Source: Saururus chinensis
Taxonomy: Eukaryota > Streptophyta > Magnoliopsida > Piperales > Saururaceae
Assembly (NCBI GenBank): GCA_035235625.1
Contig: CP141141.1
Coordinates: forward strand, 4,888,968 to 4,952,967
Length of the DNA stretch: 64,000 bases
Direction: 5' to 3'
The notes below the pieces were generated by a model, which did not search any database, was not told where the DNA came from, and saw only the letters and a program-made list of their open reading frames with translations. Positions 22,251-37,900 of the stretch are shown here, one piece after another (the first letter of the stretch is position 1; the number at the start of each line of letters is the position of its first letter). A program made the position numbers and the translations under genes.

Positions 22251-25035
22251 CCTATTATAGAGGTGGAAAAGGCCCGACCCTTACCTCTGAACATAGGTCA
22301 GCACGGCCCTTGGGCCCAATGTGCGAGGCCCAGCCCACAAGTATTTATGATTAAAAAAATTATTAAATCATAATTTCATATAATCTTGTAAATTTATAAA
22401 ATGTTAAATCTTAGGGAAGTAAAAATTACATCACTATAGTATGAGTACATCCCAACTAGGTTGACACCTACTCTCCTATATATCATTTAAAATTTAACAT
22501 TAACACAACTCTACAACTTTACTATAAGAGTCTAAGATAAAAAAAATACATTTGAACTTTTTAAGAAATTAAAATTCCATTAAAGTCTTCTTTGAGCCCC
22601 TCTTCATAGTTTGGAGCTTGTTCTTTATCTTTTGCATCCAAGCAAATGCATCACTCCACCGCTATTGGATTTAAGTGACTTCTTTAATCATTTAATACCA
22701 TTTTTCCTACACTAAAACATAATCCAAAGCTAGTGTAGGCACCAAAGGAGTTAGTAAATCACGTGTTAAATTGGCAAGTGTTGGATAACTTTTTTCATGT
22801 GTTTGCTGCCAAATTAAAACGTCAAAGTTACTTATTTCTTTTTTGGTTAAAAAATTTATAAAATTATTTTATAAATACAAAGTAATTCATCATTAGATGT
22901 ACTACTACTATATTTTTATTTATTTCTACTAAGTAATAACCAATAAGGGTCATTTCTATTTAATGAAGTTGGAGCAATAGTCCTTCTACTACCATACATA
23001 AATTCATGTGTAACATATAAAGAATATAATGTATTTTGAATATTTTCAATAAAATTATTATAATATAAAGTTATGTTAGTATATATACCTTTTAGGGTCC
23101 CTAATTACACATAAAACAAAAATCATATGAAGTTCTTTCCAATATTTTGTATATTTTATTTTCATTGGCCCCATAATCATATTAAATGTATTTTTTTATA
23201 TTATGAAAATATAAGAGTAATATTATAGAGTTGATTAAGAACTAAAGAAGAAGTAGGATAATATATATATTCGATAATTTTTTAGTGACTTCATAAAAAA
23301 CATGTAAAAAATTCATAATAACTATTACTATTTCAAAATCATTATTACATAATAAAAAATTGGATATCTTATTGGCACACCATAATAGTATAATTTCTTT
23401 TAAATTATAACAAGATTGTAACATTAAATAAGTAATATTTCACTTATGTTTAACATCAAAGACAACTTTTTTATATTTTTACTATATTGTTTGCACAAAT
23501 CTCTAAATTATTGAGATCTAGAAGGAGAAGAACTAATACTAATATTTCTCTTATATTCTTTACATGATCTTTAATAATAGTTAAGCTATATTGAATAAAT
23601 AAATTAATAATATGACAACAACATCTTATATGAAAAAGTTTTTCATTTATCATAGGGTTCAACTGTGATTTAAGAAAGTCAATAGCACTACTATTATTTA
23701 AAACATTATCTTAGGTAATAGAATTTTTTTTTCATTAATATGATTGTAATATAAAGCCATCATTATAGACCTACTAATTGCAACTCTTGTATGAAGAAAT
23801 TCTAATAAGTTAAAATAATAATTCTTTTATTTAAAACCCAATCTTGATCAATGTAATGTGTTGTAATACAAACATATCTTAAAATTTTGCGACTAATCCA
23901 TATATATTAAGTTATAGAAAATTTACCTAGAATCATAAAAAAAATTCAATGAGCTTATTCTTCTACTTGTTGTAGAGTTTAATACAGTCCGAATTAGTTG
24001 TATTACACAAAACCTCGTAGAATCATGAGTTAAGGGCATTCTTCATATACCTTTCAAACTTTATATCATTTGTAAATGAGATAGGTTGTTCGACACACAC
24101 AAATATTTTGCTAGCTTACTACGAAATGTACTTTTAGTGTATGTGAAAGTACTCAAAGTAGCTAATGAGCTAGCCATTCTACCTATTTGTGTTTATTATG
24201 GATCTAATTTTTAACCTTTGCGGTGCACCAGTTGCCATGCCTAGAAAGATAACCAATGACTCCAACGAAGATATTGAGATGTGCTTTGCAGTGATTTCAA
24301 ACCGCCCTTAGTAGCTTCTTCCCAATATTATCTAGGTCTAATAGTTATTTCTTTGTCAAGTGCTCCCACATAAAAAAACTTTGTACTTCTTTAGTGCCCT
24401 TAATACAGTTGCCTATCGCCCATGGCCTTACTAGTACCATTTTTGGTTCCATTAGTTACTCTTTATTTGCTAAGAATAAGATGTTGAACTCATAATGAAT
24501 CAGATTCCCTCTTTGATGAGCATTTGACTTTATGAAGTGTTAGAATTATTCATAGAATAAGGGTGAGTTTGAGCCATTTATCTAAAAAAAGAAAAGTGGA
24601 GATACAATTAGAAAGAAAATATGCAAAAATAAAAATAAAATAAAACAATAAAATTATAAAAGAAAACTACTTCAAATGTGTAGAGAAGGAGATACAATTA
24701 GAAAGAAAATATGAAAAATAAAAATAAAATAAAATAATAACATTATCAAAGAAAACTACTTGAAATGTGTAAAGAATTGTCTGTTCGAGAACTTGTAAAG
24801 TTTAAAATGTTTGAAGAGAGCTTAAAAAAAGTCAAGAGTGAGAAATTGCTTAAATCTTCTTAAAAAATAATTTAAAAGATTAAGTGAAAGTAGCCAATAG
24901 GGCCACCTGTGTTTTGGTTTGGGCCTGGCCACGACCAAGCCTAGTTTTAATTAGGCCCATGGGCCTAAAACCTGAGCCCAACACAGCCTGATCAGTTTAT
25001 GAGGCCAAACCGGCCCAATAGCCTATTTGACAATG
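22250..25035 (-). mobile_element. hAT transposon, degraded, near full length
   Basis: The minus strand carries scattered pieces of an hAT transposase in the right order. A BED-type zinc finger region lies about 24200-24400 (MWEHLTKK, then Cys/His-containing fragments). A block at 23471-23662 reads LFHIRCCCHIINL, the RNase-H-like core. YEVTKKLSN lies at 23242-23424, and a C-terminal dimerisation region with an acidic tail at 22560-22760. Stops and frameshifts make it inactive. GGCCC-rich subterminal segments at 22265-22340 and 24900-25030 flank it, but exact inverted ends and an 8-bp duplication could not be fixed. Confidence 0.72.
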
Positions 25036-25460
25036 GGAACAGGAAGAACAGAACCGATGCCAATGGCACTAATTTTCAAAAGCCTCAGTGACATTTGAAT
25101 TGTCACCATCCCGCTCCGCCAGGTCCAATTTTTAAAATACCGTAGTCCAAGGGTTACGCATACAACTTAAAAATTTTTTTGGCCACAAACAAAATTATCC
25201 TGAAAATGGTCTGCCAACAACCGCTCAATAATCCCAATACGACACAATGCATGGTTTATAGCAATCATCACATGGCTGCATTAAATTGTTCTCTTCCATC
25301 ATTGGAACATTACGCCTTGCTTGCTTGAGACTGGGTATTGCATTTCTAGGTCTCCTATTACGTAATCCAATATTATGTAACTAACCCAAAACTCATTAAA
25401 ATTCCTTAAGACAACTGAAAACACAGTGAATCAAAATGACAACAAAATTTTAGTCATCTA
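25036..25460. other. 3' flank of L7a copy 2
   Basis: No gene seen. The section from about 25190 onward is the paralogous counterpart of 660-855. Confidence 0.5.
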
Positions 25461-29380
<3,920 letters not shown>

Positions 29381-29580
29381 GCCTGAGGCTTTTTCGGGCC
29401 AAGGATGAGCAGAGCAGGCGCAGACGGTGGGAGCTGTGGGAAGCGACCAATTTATTAGGGTTTCTTTTGAAAGTGAGAGGCACGCTTGCTTGAGTAATTC
29501 TCTTTGCTCTCCCCCACGTGCGAAGCCATTCCTACGTGCAGGCCGTACGACGGACCAAAGCAGTAAGCACTAACTACTAA
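29381..29580. promoter_or_regulatory. probable divergent promoter, L7a copy 2 / PIG-L
   Basis: The region between the L7a ATG (29380, minus) and the pyrimidine-rich leader of the plus-strand gene. It includes a telo-box, TTAGGGTTT at 29455-29463, which reads AAACCCTAA for L7a. Promoter function is inferred from position and the motif. No TATA box was assigned for either side. Confidence 0.5.
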
Positions 29581-32500
29581 GCACCCGCTTTCTTCCTCTC
29601 CGGGACCATTCCCCCGACATCGCCGCCGGCTGACGCCCTCTCCCAGACTTCGCCGCCGCCTCGTCCTCTCTCCCCGTCGCACCGATCTCTCATCTCTCTC
29701 TTCTTCTCCTCTTCCAGTCCTCTCTCCCTGGCGCACCGTTTTCAAGTAGTGTTCCTCTCCCTCCGCCTTGGCCGGCACCGCGCACCGTGCTGCCTCTCGA
29801 GAACTGGCTGGACTTGCCTCCCAGACATAAATTTTCTGTAATTTGGCATTTCTCCTTTTTCCTGTTTCCTTTTCTATTTTGTATTAGTATGCACAGTTTA
29901 TGCTGGAAATTGGTTTGTGTATCAGTTAAGTTTGTTTCCCATCTCTGATGCATTGGGGGTGGGTGTAATGCTTTGTTCAGATAGGAGTCACTATTATCTG
30001 CGAAAGAACAAATGATCTGGTCGATGAGATGCTCAAATATGGCTGCATTGCTCTTCTTCTCTTCTGTTTTCAAGTAGACAGTGATTTCTTTTGACCATCA
30101 TGGTGTTTTTGGTATCTTAGTCATTTCGGTTTGCTGAGCTGTGAGTTTGTTTGATGAATAGATGCAATATGATCTAGTTAATTTAAGTAACTGTTGCCCC
30201 AATACCTATGCATTTGTGGTAGTTCTGGCAATGTTAAGCACTTAGATGGACTTTTAAGACATTGAAAGTAGACATCTCACATTTATTGATTAGGTAATGG
30301 AACCAGCAAATTTTGACTAAGCATGTCAGATTTTATGGAGGTATTTACTATAAATTTATAATTAGAACGTAGTCATATTAGACATCAATCTGTGGTTGAC
30401 AAGTACTTTTGGGACTGCTTGTACCATCTTTAATACTTAGTTAGTATTTGAATCCTTGACAAAAAGGTATTTTAAGGTGCGCCTCAGGGCCAGTTGCTTC
30501 ATAACCGCCTTAGATTATTTGTATTGTCGCATCTACCCAAAAGGTGTACATATCAAATATCAGATGTGCTACAAGTGTACACTAGATGAAAGCGCCTGAT
30601 ACAATGAATTTTTTCTTGTTTTACACTTTTTTTTTGCTTTTGTTTCTTTCTCATTATGTCGCACTTTTTCCATTTCTTCCTCTAAATATTTCTGCAGTTT
30701 CTCTCATTTCTCTTTCTTATTGATTGTCTTTTTCATCCTCCTAGATTTTGGGGAAATAAGCTGGAAAGGGGTATAGGCTGGCAACGGGGTCAGTTTGTGC
30801 TTTTTATTCATCAATTTTGTCAGACATGGTACTTTTTAAGTTTTTCGCTACAAACTTCCCTTGTGAAAAAATGAGGTTAGTTTCCAGCAGTGATTGGAAT
30901 TGTCTGATTAGACTGCGAATTAAAAATTATGGAAAAACTATATTGCTATTGGAAAGTTAATGCTATAAGAGCTCAATTCCAGCTCCTTGTCCTCTCTCCC
31001 TCCCTTATGCCACTCTGAGCACTCTGGCACACTACTGCCGTTTATCGCCTCTGTTTGCTGATGCCAAGCTCAGTCCACCATCACTGGGCACTATCGGCTG
31101 TTGCCATTCCCAGTCACTGGTCAGTGCATGCAAGTATTATCTCTCTCCCAGTGTAACTTTCTCTCTTTCTCACCCACCAGGCATCACTGATTATCTTTTT
31201 CCTTCCTTGTCAATTCCCTCTCTCTCTTGAGGGGCAAACCTTCTCTCTTTTGCCAGATATCACTCTGTCGTCAGCATCCTCTCTCTCACATGTGAATGTA
31301 CTAAGTTGTAGTTCTAATGCTCTGTTGTACGACATGTACTCTTTAGTTACTTGTTTAGTCATGCAATTCCTCTGTTGTATATCATTAGCAAGAGCAGGCG
31401 TAGCTTATTCATAAAGCAATGCAGCAAGATCTAATCGACCCCTAATTAGGGCCCACTTTTGGAATTTTGTTAAAATAAATACATCTATTTAAACTCAATG
31501 ATGATGGATCTATACCTCTGTGACGTACTTTTGCACTCTACTTTTCTTGCTGAAGAATTTTAACTTTTTTGCAGTGTTGTATTTATGAATTTTGATATCT
31601 TCTTGACTGCCAGATTGTGAAAGTGTTAATAGTTATAAAATTGCCCATTTAAAATAAAATTGGGTAGCATAATGGCAAGTTCTTGGATTAGCGAATTTTG
31701 GATTGATCAAGATGGTTGCTATCTCATTTTGGTGGTATTTATTAAGTTGAATGACAGTTAAATATTTTGCTTTTCTTTTTAAATTCGTATCAGTGACTGA
31801 CTTCATTAGTGCACTAGAGGTCGTTTCATGGATGTATCGAAACGTTCATATTTAATATCTGAAAAAAAATCATACGGTAATGGAGTTTAGTTGGCTGATA
31901 TAAGCTCCTTTTGTTATGCACAATGTGGCATGTAATGTAAATTTAATTGGCTGGTGTGTGACATTTAAAATCTTGAATTGTGGTATTGTTTTGTCGTTTG
32001 GTTTGCGTAATTATTGGTATTGTCTTCATTTATTTTAGTATAATAAAGCAATTGTTTTATTTCCAGATTTTTTTACTAAGAAAAACAATATTGAAAATAG
32101 CATTTTTTGTTCATTTCCATCTGGACATTGTTTCTGCTCATTTCCGTAGGAAGTGGGTCCTGTTCCATATTCAGAAATGTCCAAGGCGACTAACAGGCCT
32201 GAAGTATTTTTAGTGATTGTACATGTCTCAATAAATCCACAATTATTTGCCTTGTCTTTTAAAATTTTTATGCGGTATTAAGTTATCTCAATACCTTTGC
32301 GGAGAGATTGAGAGTGGAAGGAAACTGGAAGTTGGATGAAGAACCAACAACTATGTGGAGTAACATGGTTAATTGCATTAAAAAATTGGGAAAAGAAGTG
32401 CTTGGGGAAGTGAGGAGGAGAAAGGATTTAAAGAAGGAAATATTGTGGTGTTGTGAGGAAGTTCAAAGAGTTCTCTAGGAGAAGAAATGTTCCTTCAAGG

Positions 32501-34902
32501 AGTGACAAAAATGTAAAAGTAAGGAGAGCTAGGAAAGATATATTAAGGTTAAAAGAGAGGCTAAAAAAGTAGTGAATGAAGCTAGATTTAAAGCGTTTGA
32601 TGACTTGTATAATATATTAGGATCAAAGGTGGGAGAGAGGGACATATAAGATAGCTAAGTTATGAGAGAAGAGAAGTAGGGACTTAGATCAAGTTAGATG
32701 CGTTGAGAGTGACGATCAAAGGGTTTTAGTAAACAATGAGGAAATTAAGGAGAGATGGAGAGGATATTTCAAACATTTATTGAATGAAGATTATGGTGGT
32801 GATCTTGATATTGAGTCTGGTCATATTAAGGATAAAACCTTCTTTAGGACTTGGTTGACTAAGTTGTTTAACAATATTTAGATGTCAAAGAGGATGCCAG
32901 ATGAGTGGAGGAGAAACACCCTTATACCTCTATATAAAAATAAAGGAGATATCCAAAGTTGTACAAACTATATGAGTATAAAACTTATGAATCATTTATG
33001 AAGTTATGAGAGAGAGTAGTAGAAGGATGCTTGCTAAAAGTAACTTAAGTAACTGAAAACCAGTTTGGTTTTATGTCAGAGAGGTCAACAATTAAGGCTA
33101 TCTTCTTGTTATGATAATTAGTAGAGAAGTATAAGGATAGGAGACAAGAGCTCTATATGACTTTTATTGAATTAGAAAAAACTTATGAGAAAGTGCCTCG
33201 AGAGCTCATTTGGAGTGTCTTGAAGAAGGGAGTTATAAGAGGTTATATTGATATTATTAAATATATGTACAATGAGGTGGTGACTAGTGTATGAACAATT
33301 GAGGAAGAAACTAAGGAGTTCCTGTTTAGCATAGGTCTACATCAAGGGTCAGCCTGGGGCACTTATTTTTTTGCTTTAGTTATAGATGAACTAATTGCAC
33401 ATATGCAATATAGGATACCTTGGTGTTTGTTTTTTGTTAATAATGTAGTTTTAGTTGACGAGACTATAGCAGGGTTAAATGCCAAAGTAGAATTATGGAG
33501 TGAAGCTCTAAAATCAAAAGGTTTTTATAATGAGCAAGACTAAGACGGGTACATGAAATTTAACTTTAAGGAAAGTAAAACTATAGGTAGAACTTTCGTC
33601 AAAATAAATGGGCAAAAAGTGCCTAGATGTGAGCAATTCCGATATTTGGGCTCCATTATTTAAGAGGGAGATATTGATTGTGATGTGGTACATAGGATTA
33701 ATGTTAGGTGGATAAAATAGAGTTTTGTGTGATATGCATGCCCTTAATAGGGTTAAAGGTAAGTTCTATAGGACAGCTATTAGGCCCCCAATACTCTATG
33801 GCTCAGAATATTAGGCACAAAAAAAAAGTCATAAATTAATTGAATGTAGCTGAAATGAGGATGCTAAGGTGGATGTGTGTAATAACAAAAAAAGATAGGA
33901 TTAGAAAGAGTATGCACATGAGAACTTACGGGTAACATCTTTCGGGGAGAAGCTCATGGAGTGTGGGTTGCATTGGTGCAGGCATGTACAAAGAAGACCA
34001 ATAGATGCTGGTAAGAAGGTTGGAATGGATTTATGTAAATGATGCCAAAAGAGGGAGAATAAGACCTAAAAGAACTTGGATGAAGTAAATGTGAAAGGAT
34101 ATAACTATGTCATCTCTTACGAAAGAGTTGACACAAAACAAGCTATAATGAAGGCGTAATTATCAAAAGATCCATGTTACAAACCCCAAATTGTTAGGAA
34201 AAGGTGTTACTTGATTATGATAATGTTATCTCACAAATACGTGGATGAGATCATGTTGGAAGGATCTTGGGCATATGTAGTTGAAGAGCCAGTCCTTGCC
34301 AAATTAGCTGAGAAATCAGATGTGAGCTTAATTAAGTTGCCTGTTTGAATGTTCTGTTTGTCTTAACTGCTTTTTCTACTTCTTAATGCAATGATATTGA
34401 GACTCTTGACACTATGAAAACCAACTAATCTAGGTGCCTTTTCTGTTTTTCCATGCTCTCTGAGTGCAATGGCTCGAGCTTCGGATTGCTAACAAGCTTA
34501 TGAGCCTCTATACGAGGAGATCTCAATTGAGGCATTGAAAAGCATTCTAGCATCATGTTGTAAAAACGCTTTTTTTTTTCATTTTACTTTTCTGCAGCAA
34601 AATTACTAAAGCTAAATGATCCATTTGGCTTGTGTGAGAGTGATTAAGAACTTAGGTAGAATTGGGGTCAATAGCTACATCAACATACTTTTTGAGTGGC
34701 TTGTGTTGCTTGTCTGATTTGTAGTGTGGTCTCTCTTTTGGATCTATTATTTTTCCTACTTTGATCTAATTCAACACCATGATCTGAATAAGAATACTGT
34801 TCTACGATTCTTCTAGAATGACTTTAATAAATACACTGTTGCATTTTTTCAATACGGGCTCATTTTTATTCCTTTCCATTTATCTTTCAGGTAAAAAGAC
34901 TG
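29580..34902 (+). other. probable 5' UTR exon and long 5' UTR intron of the PIG-L gene
   Basis: From 29580 to about 29830 the plus strand is GC- and CT-rich (CCGCCGCCTCGTCCTCTC type), as in plant leaders. The first coding exon is preceded by a good polypyrimidine tract and acceptor at 34890, so at least one upstream non-coding exon is expected, and this GC-rich block is the best candidate. The donor was not fixed. The intervening 5 kb has CT-rich stretches near 30620-30740 and 31140-31290 and a LINE at 32280-34230. No other gene seen. Confidence 0.5.
32280..34230 (+). pseudogene. RTE-type LINE reverse transcriptase remnant
   Basis: Frames broken by many stops give, in order, EEIKERWRGYFKHLLNE, a PDEWRRNTLIPLYKNKGD block, ENQFGF, TFIELEKTYEKVPRE, a GLHQGSAWGTYFF block, FVNNVVLVDE (where active enzymes have FADD), and GRTFVKINGQ...FRYLGSII. 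These are the ordered reverse-transcriptase blocks of plant RTE-clade non-LTR retrotransposons. The 5' endonuclease part is missing. It inserted in the sense direction into the 5' UTR intron of the PIG-L gene. Loss of the catalytic Asp pair and many stops show it is long dead. Confidence 0.82.
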
Positions 34903-37900
34903 ATGGATTGGTTCTCTGTTGTCTCTTTGACAATTTTATCCTGGGTATTTTCTTTATGCATTGGTCTCTGCGTTTCACAGAAGACACCAAAATGTTCATT
35001 GTTATCTGGAGGTGTGTTACATCTATATGCACGGTTGAATTGAATCTTATATATTTTATGAACCCGGTGACTTTTTCCTTCCTTTTAAAACCCCTCTAAT
35101 TATAGTTTTCAGCTTCAGTTGCAGGAAAACAAAATATCTTGCTGGTTGTTGCTCACCCTGATGATGAATCTATGTAAGCTTTCTGTTTACTTATTTTCGT
35201 TTTCTATAATTTATGTATAGCTCTTATCTCTTTAATATATTAGGGCGTTGCATTTTTATTGAAGGTTCAATATTCAGAGATGTGGCATAAACGATGTAGA
35301 TATTGAGATGGATTTTCTTGCCTAGGTTAGGAATTCTGAAAATTGTTTAATAACATGCTGCTGCTAGGTCAATTAAGGCTGTTTATATGTAGAGAGTAGA
35401 GTTCTGTATGTATGGATACAGATAAGATTGTAACCTACATTTGAACACATTTAGGATGACGTTTATGCATGTTTTAAGCTATACAAATTGTTACATTTTG
35501 GCATATATAATAGTTAAAGAGCTCTATCTTGAGAATATTGCAACTACTGTTTTCAATAACATTCTGTGTCTGTGCTTTGACACGGGTTTTGTGAAATAGT
35601 ATAAAATGCCAGCTGAATTTGCTTAGTGGTAGAAAACCAGGCTTGGTGTATAGTAGGTTGGAAATATGTGGTGTGGTCATATGATGACTTTATGCATTGT
35701 GAAGGGAGCTTATTAAGCAGCGTTACATACAGTGCGCATGTTTACTTTGAAAAAGATGATATCAAATTGTTGCAACCAAACCTGAAGAGGTCCAAGAGGA
35801 CAGTTCCTGCCATCAGAGTGTGATGAAGGGCCAGGCTGCGGCAAAGGGATGTCCACACAAGATGGACACGAGGTAAACATCAAACAAATAGGTGCAAGAG
35901 ATATTAAACACATTAGTAACTATCCATGAAACGGGATTTGAATTGAACATTTCATAATGTGTTTAATATTTCTTGCTCCTATTTGTTTGATGTTTACCAT
36001 GTGACCACCTTGTGTGGACATTCCTTTGTCTCAGTCTGTCCCGTTGGTGCACTCCGATGGTGGGAACCATCCTCCTGGACCTCTTCGGGTTTGGGTTGTG
36101 ACACAGACTTTCACTAATAAATGTATAGAATTTTGCTTTTAGTTATCTTTTCGCGATGCTTACGAAATAGTGTAACATACCAGCTGATCTTGCATAGTGG
36201 TGAAAAACTCGGCTTGGCGTATAGTAGGTGGCTTTATGTGGTGTTGACAAATGATATCTTGATGCATCATGATGGGAACTCATAAGCAGCATTGCGTTTA
36301 ATCTGCATGTTTATTTGAAAAGTAATGATGCTAGCCTTTCCCTTAAAACATAAAAACTTCACCTTTTAGTCATCTTGTCTAGGCTATATATTCTTTGCGT
36401 CCAGAAGAATTCGTTGTACTGTTTTGGGTAATTTAAAGATAAAATGTGAGTTGTATCGCTTTTTTGGAGCCTACTTATTTGACTGGTGACTCAAACTGTG
36501 TCTTTAGGTAGTTTTGAGTAATTTAAAGGCAAAATGTGAGTTGTCATGCTTTTTTGGAGCCCACTTATTTGACTGCTGACTCGAAATGTGTCATTAGTTA
36601 TACCATTTGTTCTGATTAACATGAAGTATTTGCTTTTTTACAGGATTTTTCGTGGTTCTTGTTTTTAGTTTAGTTCTGATTTTCTGTAAATGATTGTTGA
36701 TTTGTTTTGGGTGGAATTTTTAGTTTTCTTATTACTTATTTCAATTTTGTGTTTGTGTAGGTTTTTCTCTCCTACGATTCTGTATTTGACTTCGAGAGGA
36801 CATGATATTCATATTTTGTGCTTGTCAACAGGTGAAGGCTAAAATAATCATAAATGGACAATCCTCATTTCTATTTCCTTATTGCATTATGAATTCACAG
36901 TTGATGGAGAAGCATATTTAGCCCAAAAAAAGTGTCAAAAGGCTGTAGAGTGCAGAAGGTTGAACTGGCTGACAGGAGTGGAATGAATTCGATGTGAATG
37001 GATGCTTTTTATATAATTCAGAAACGAGAACCAAACTATATGGTATTTCGTAGTACATAAAATGAAGAAAATATGAGTTAATTCCTGCCCTTATACTTCT
37101 AAGGTTAGACATGTGATTGAGCCTTTTAACTATATAACTAATCATCAACCCAATAACTTAGTTTAAGAAAGTAATTGATCACATAAATACTAGTAAATGA
37201 ATTAAACGATTAATGACAGAGTGAGTGATCGCAAATTTAGTGTAACTCCGTGCAGAGACAGGGGTAAGTGAGGGAATTATAGAGTGAAAGGGCAGAGATT
37301 TAGAGAGAAAGGGGAGAGAGCTAGACTAACTGAGAGAGAAGCTGGAAACAAAGAATTATAACTTTATTCAATTGAAAATCCCGCACAGAATTCATGGGGT
37401 AGAAGTTTTTTAATAGTTTTAGGCTTTCTTCTACAAATACTTCTCAAATTAGGAAATTTAATGGAAATAAGTGTAAACTAAAGCTAGGAAACTTAAGACT
37501 AATTAAAGTTGCTTAAAATAGAATTGACTGAAGTAGTAAAGTCCTAAATTTAATAGAGGTCTCAAGGTCCTAAATTTAGTAGTTGATGCTGGCATGAGTC
37601 ATAACAAACTGATACTGTCCTATTTTGTCTTATTTCCTGCGTCAATTTAATTGTGGCATCTTATTTGTAAAGTAGCTAATTCAACTATATGTTGGCCAAT
37701 TTTCACAGAATATGGCAAAAGTGTTACTGTATACTATTACGAACTTTCTTGTACTGTTTGTTTTATTATGTGGAATTTTTTGCAAAGTATGTAATGCTTT
37801 TCTGCACCAATCTAATTAATTATTAGGGGCTGCATTTCATTTGCCAAACTGTTATTTGTGTTGATTCTCATTACTTGCATAAATTTGAGTTACTTCTGTC

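Noticed and set aside
29455..30073. Minus-strand frames of 107 and 127 codons
   Set aside because: Antisense to the CT-rich leader of the plus-strand gene, Arg/Glu-rich by composition, no motif.
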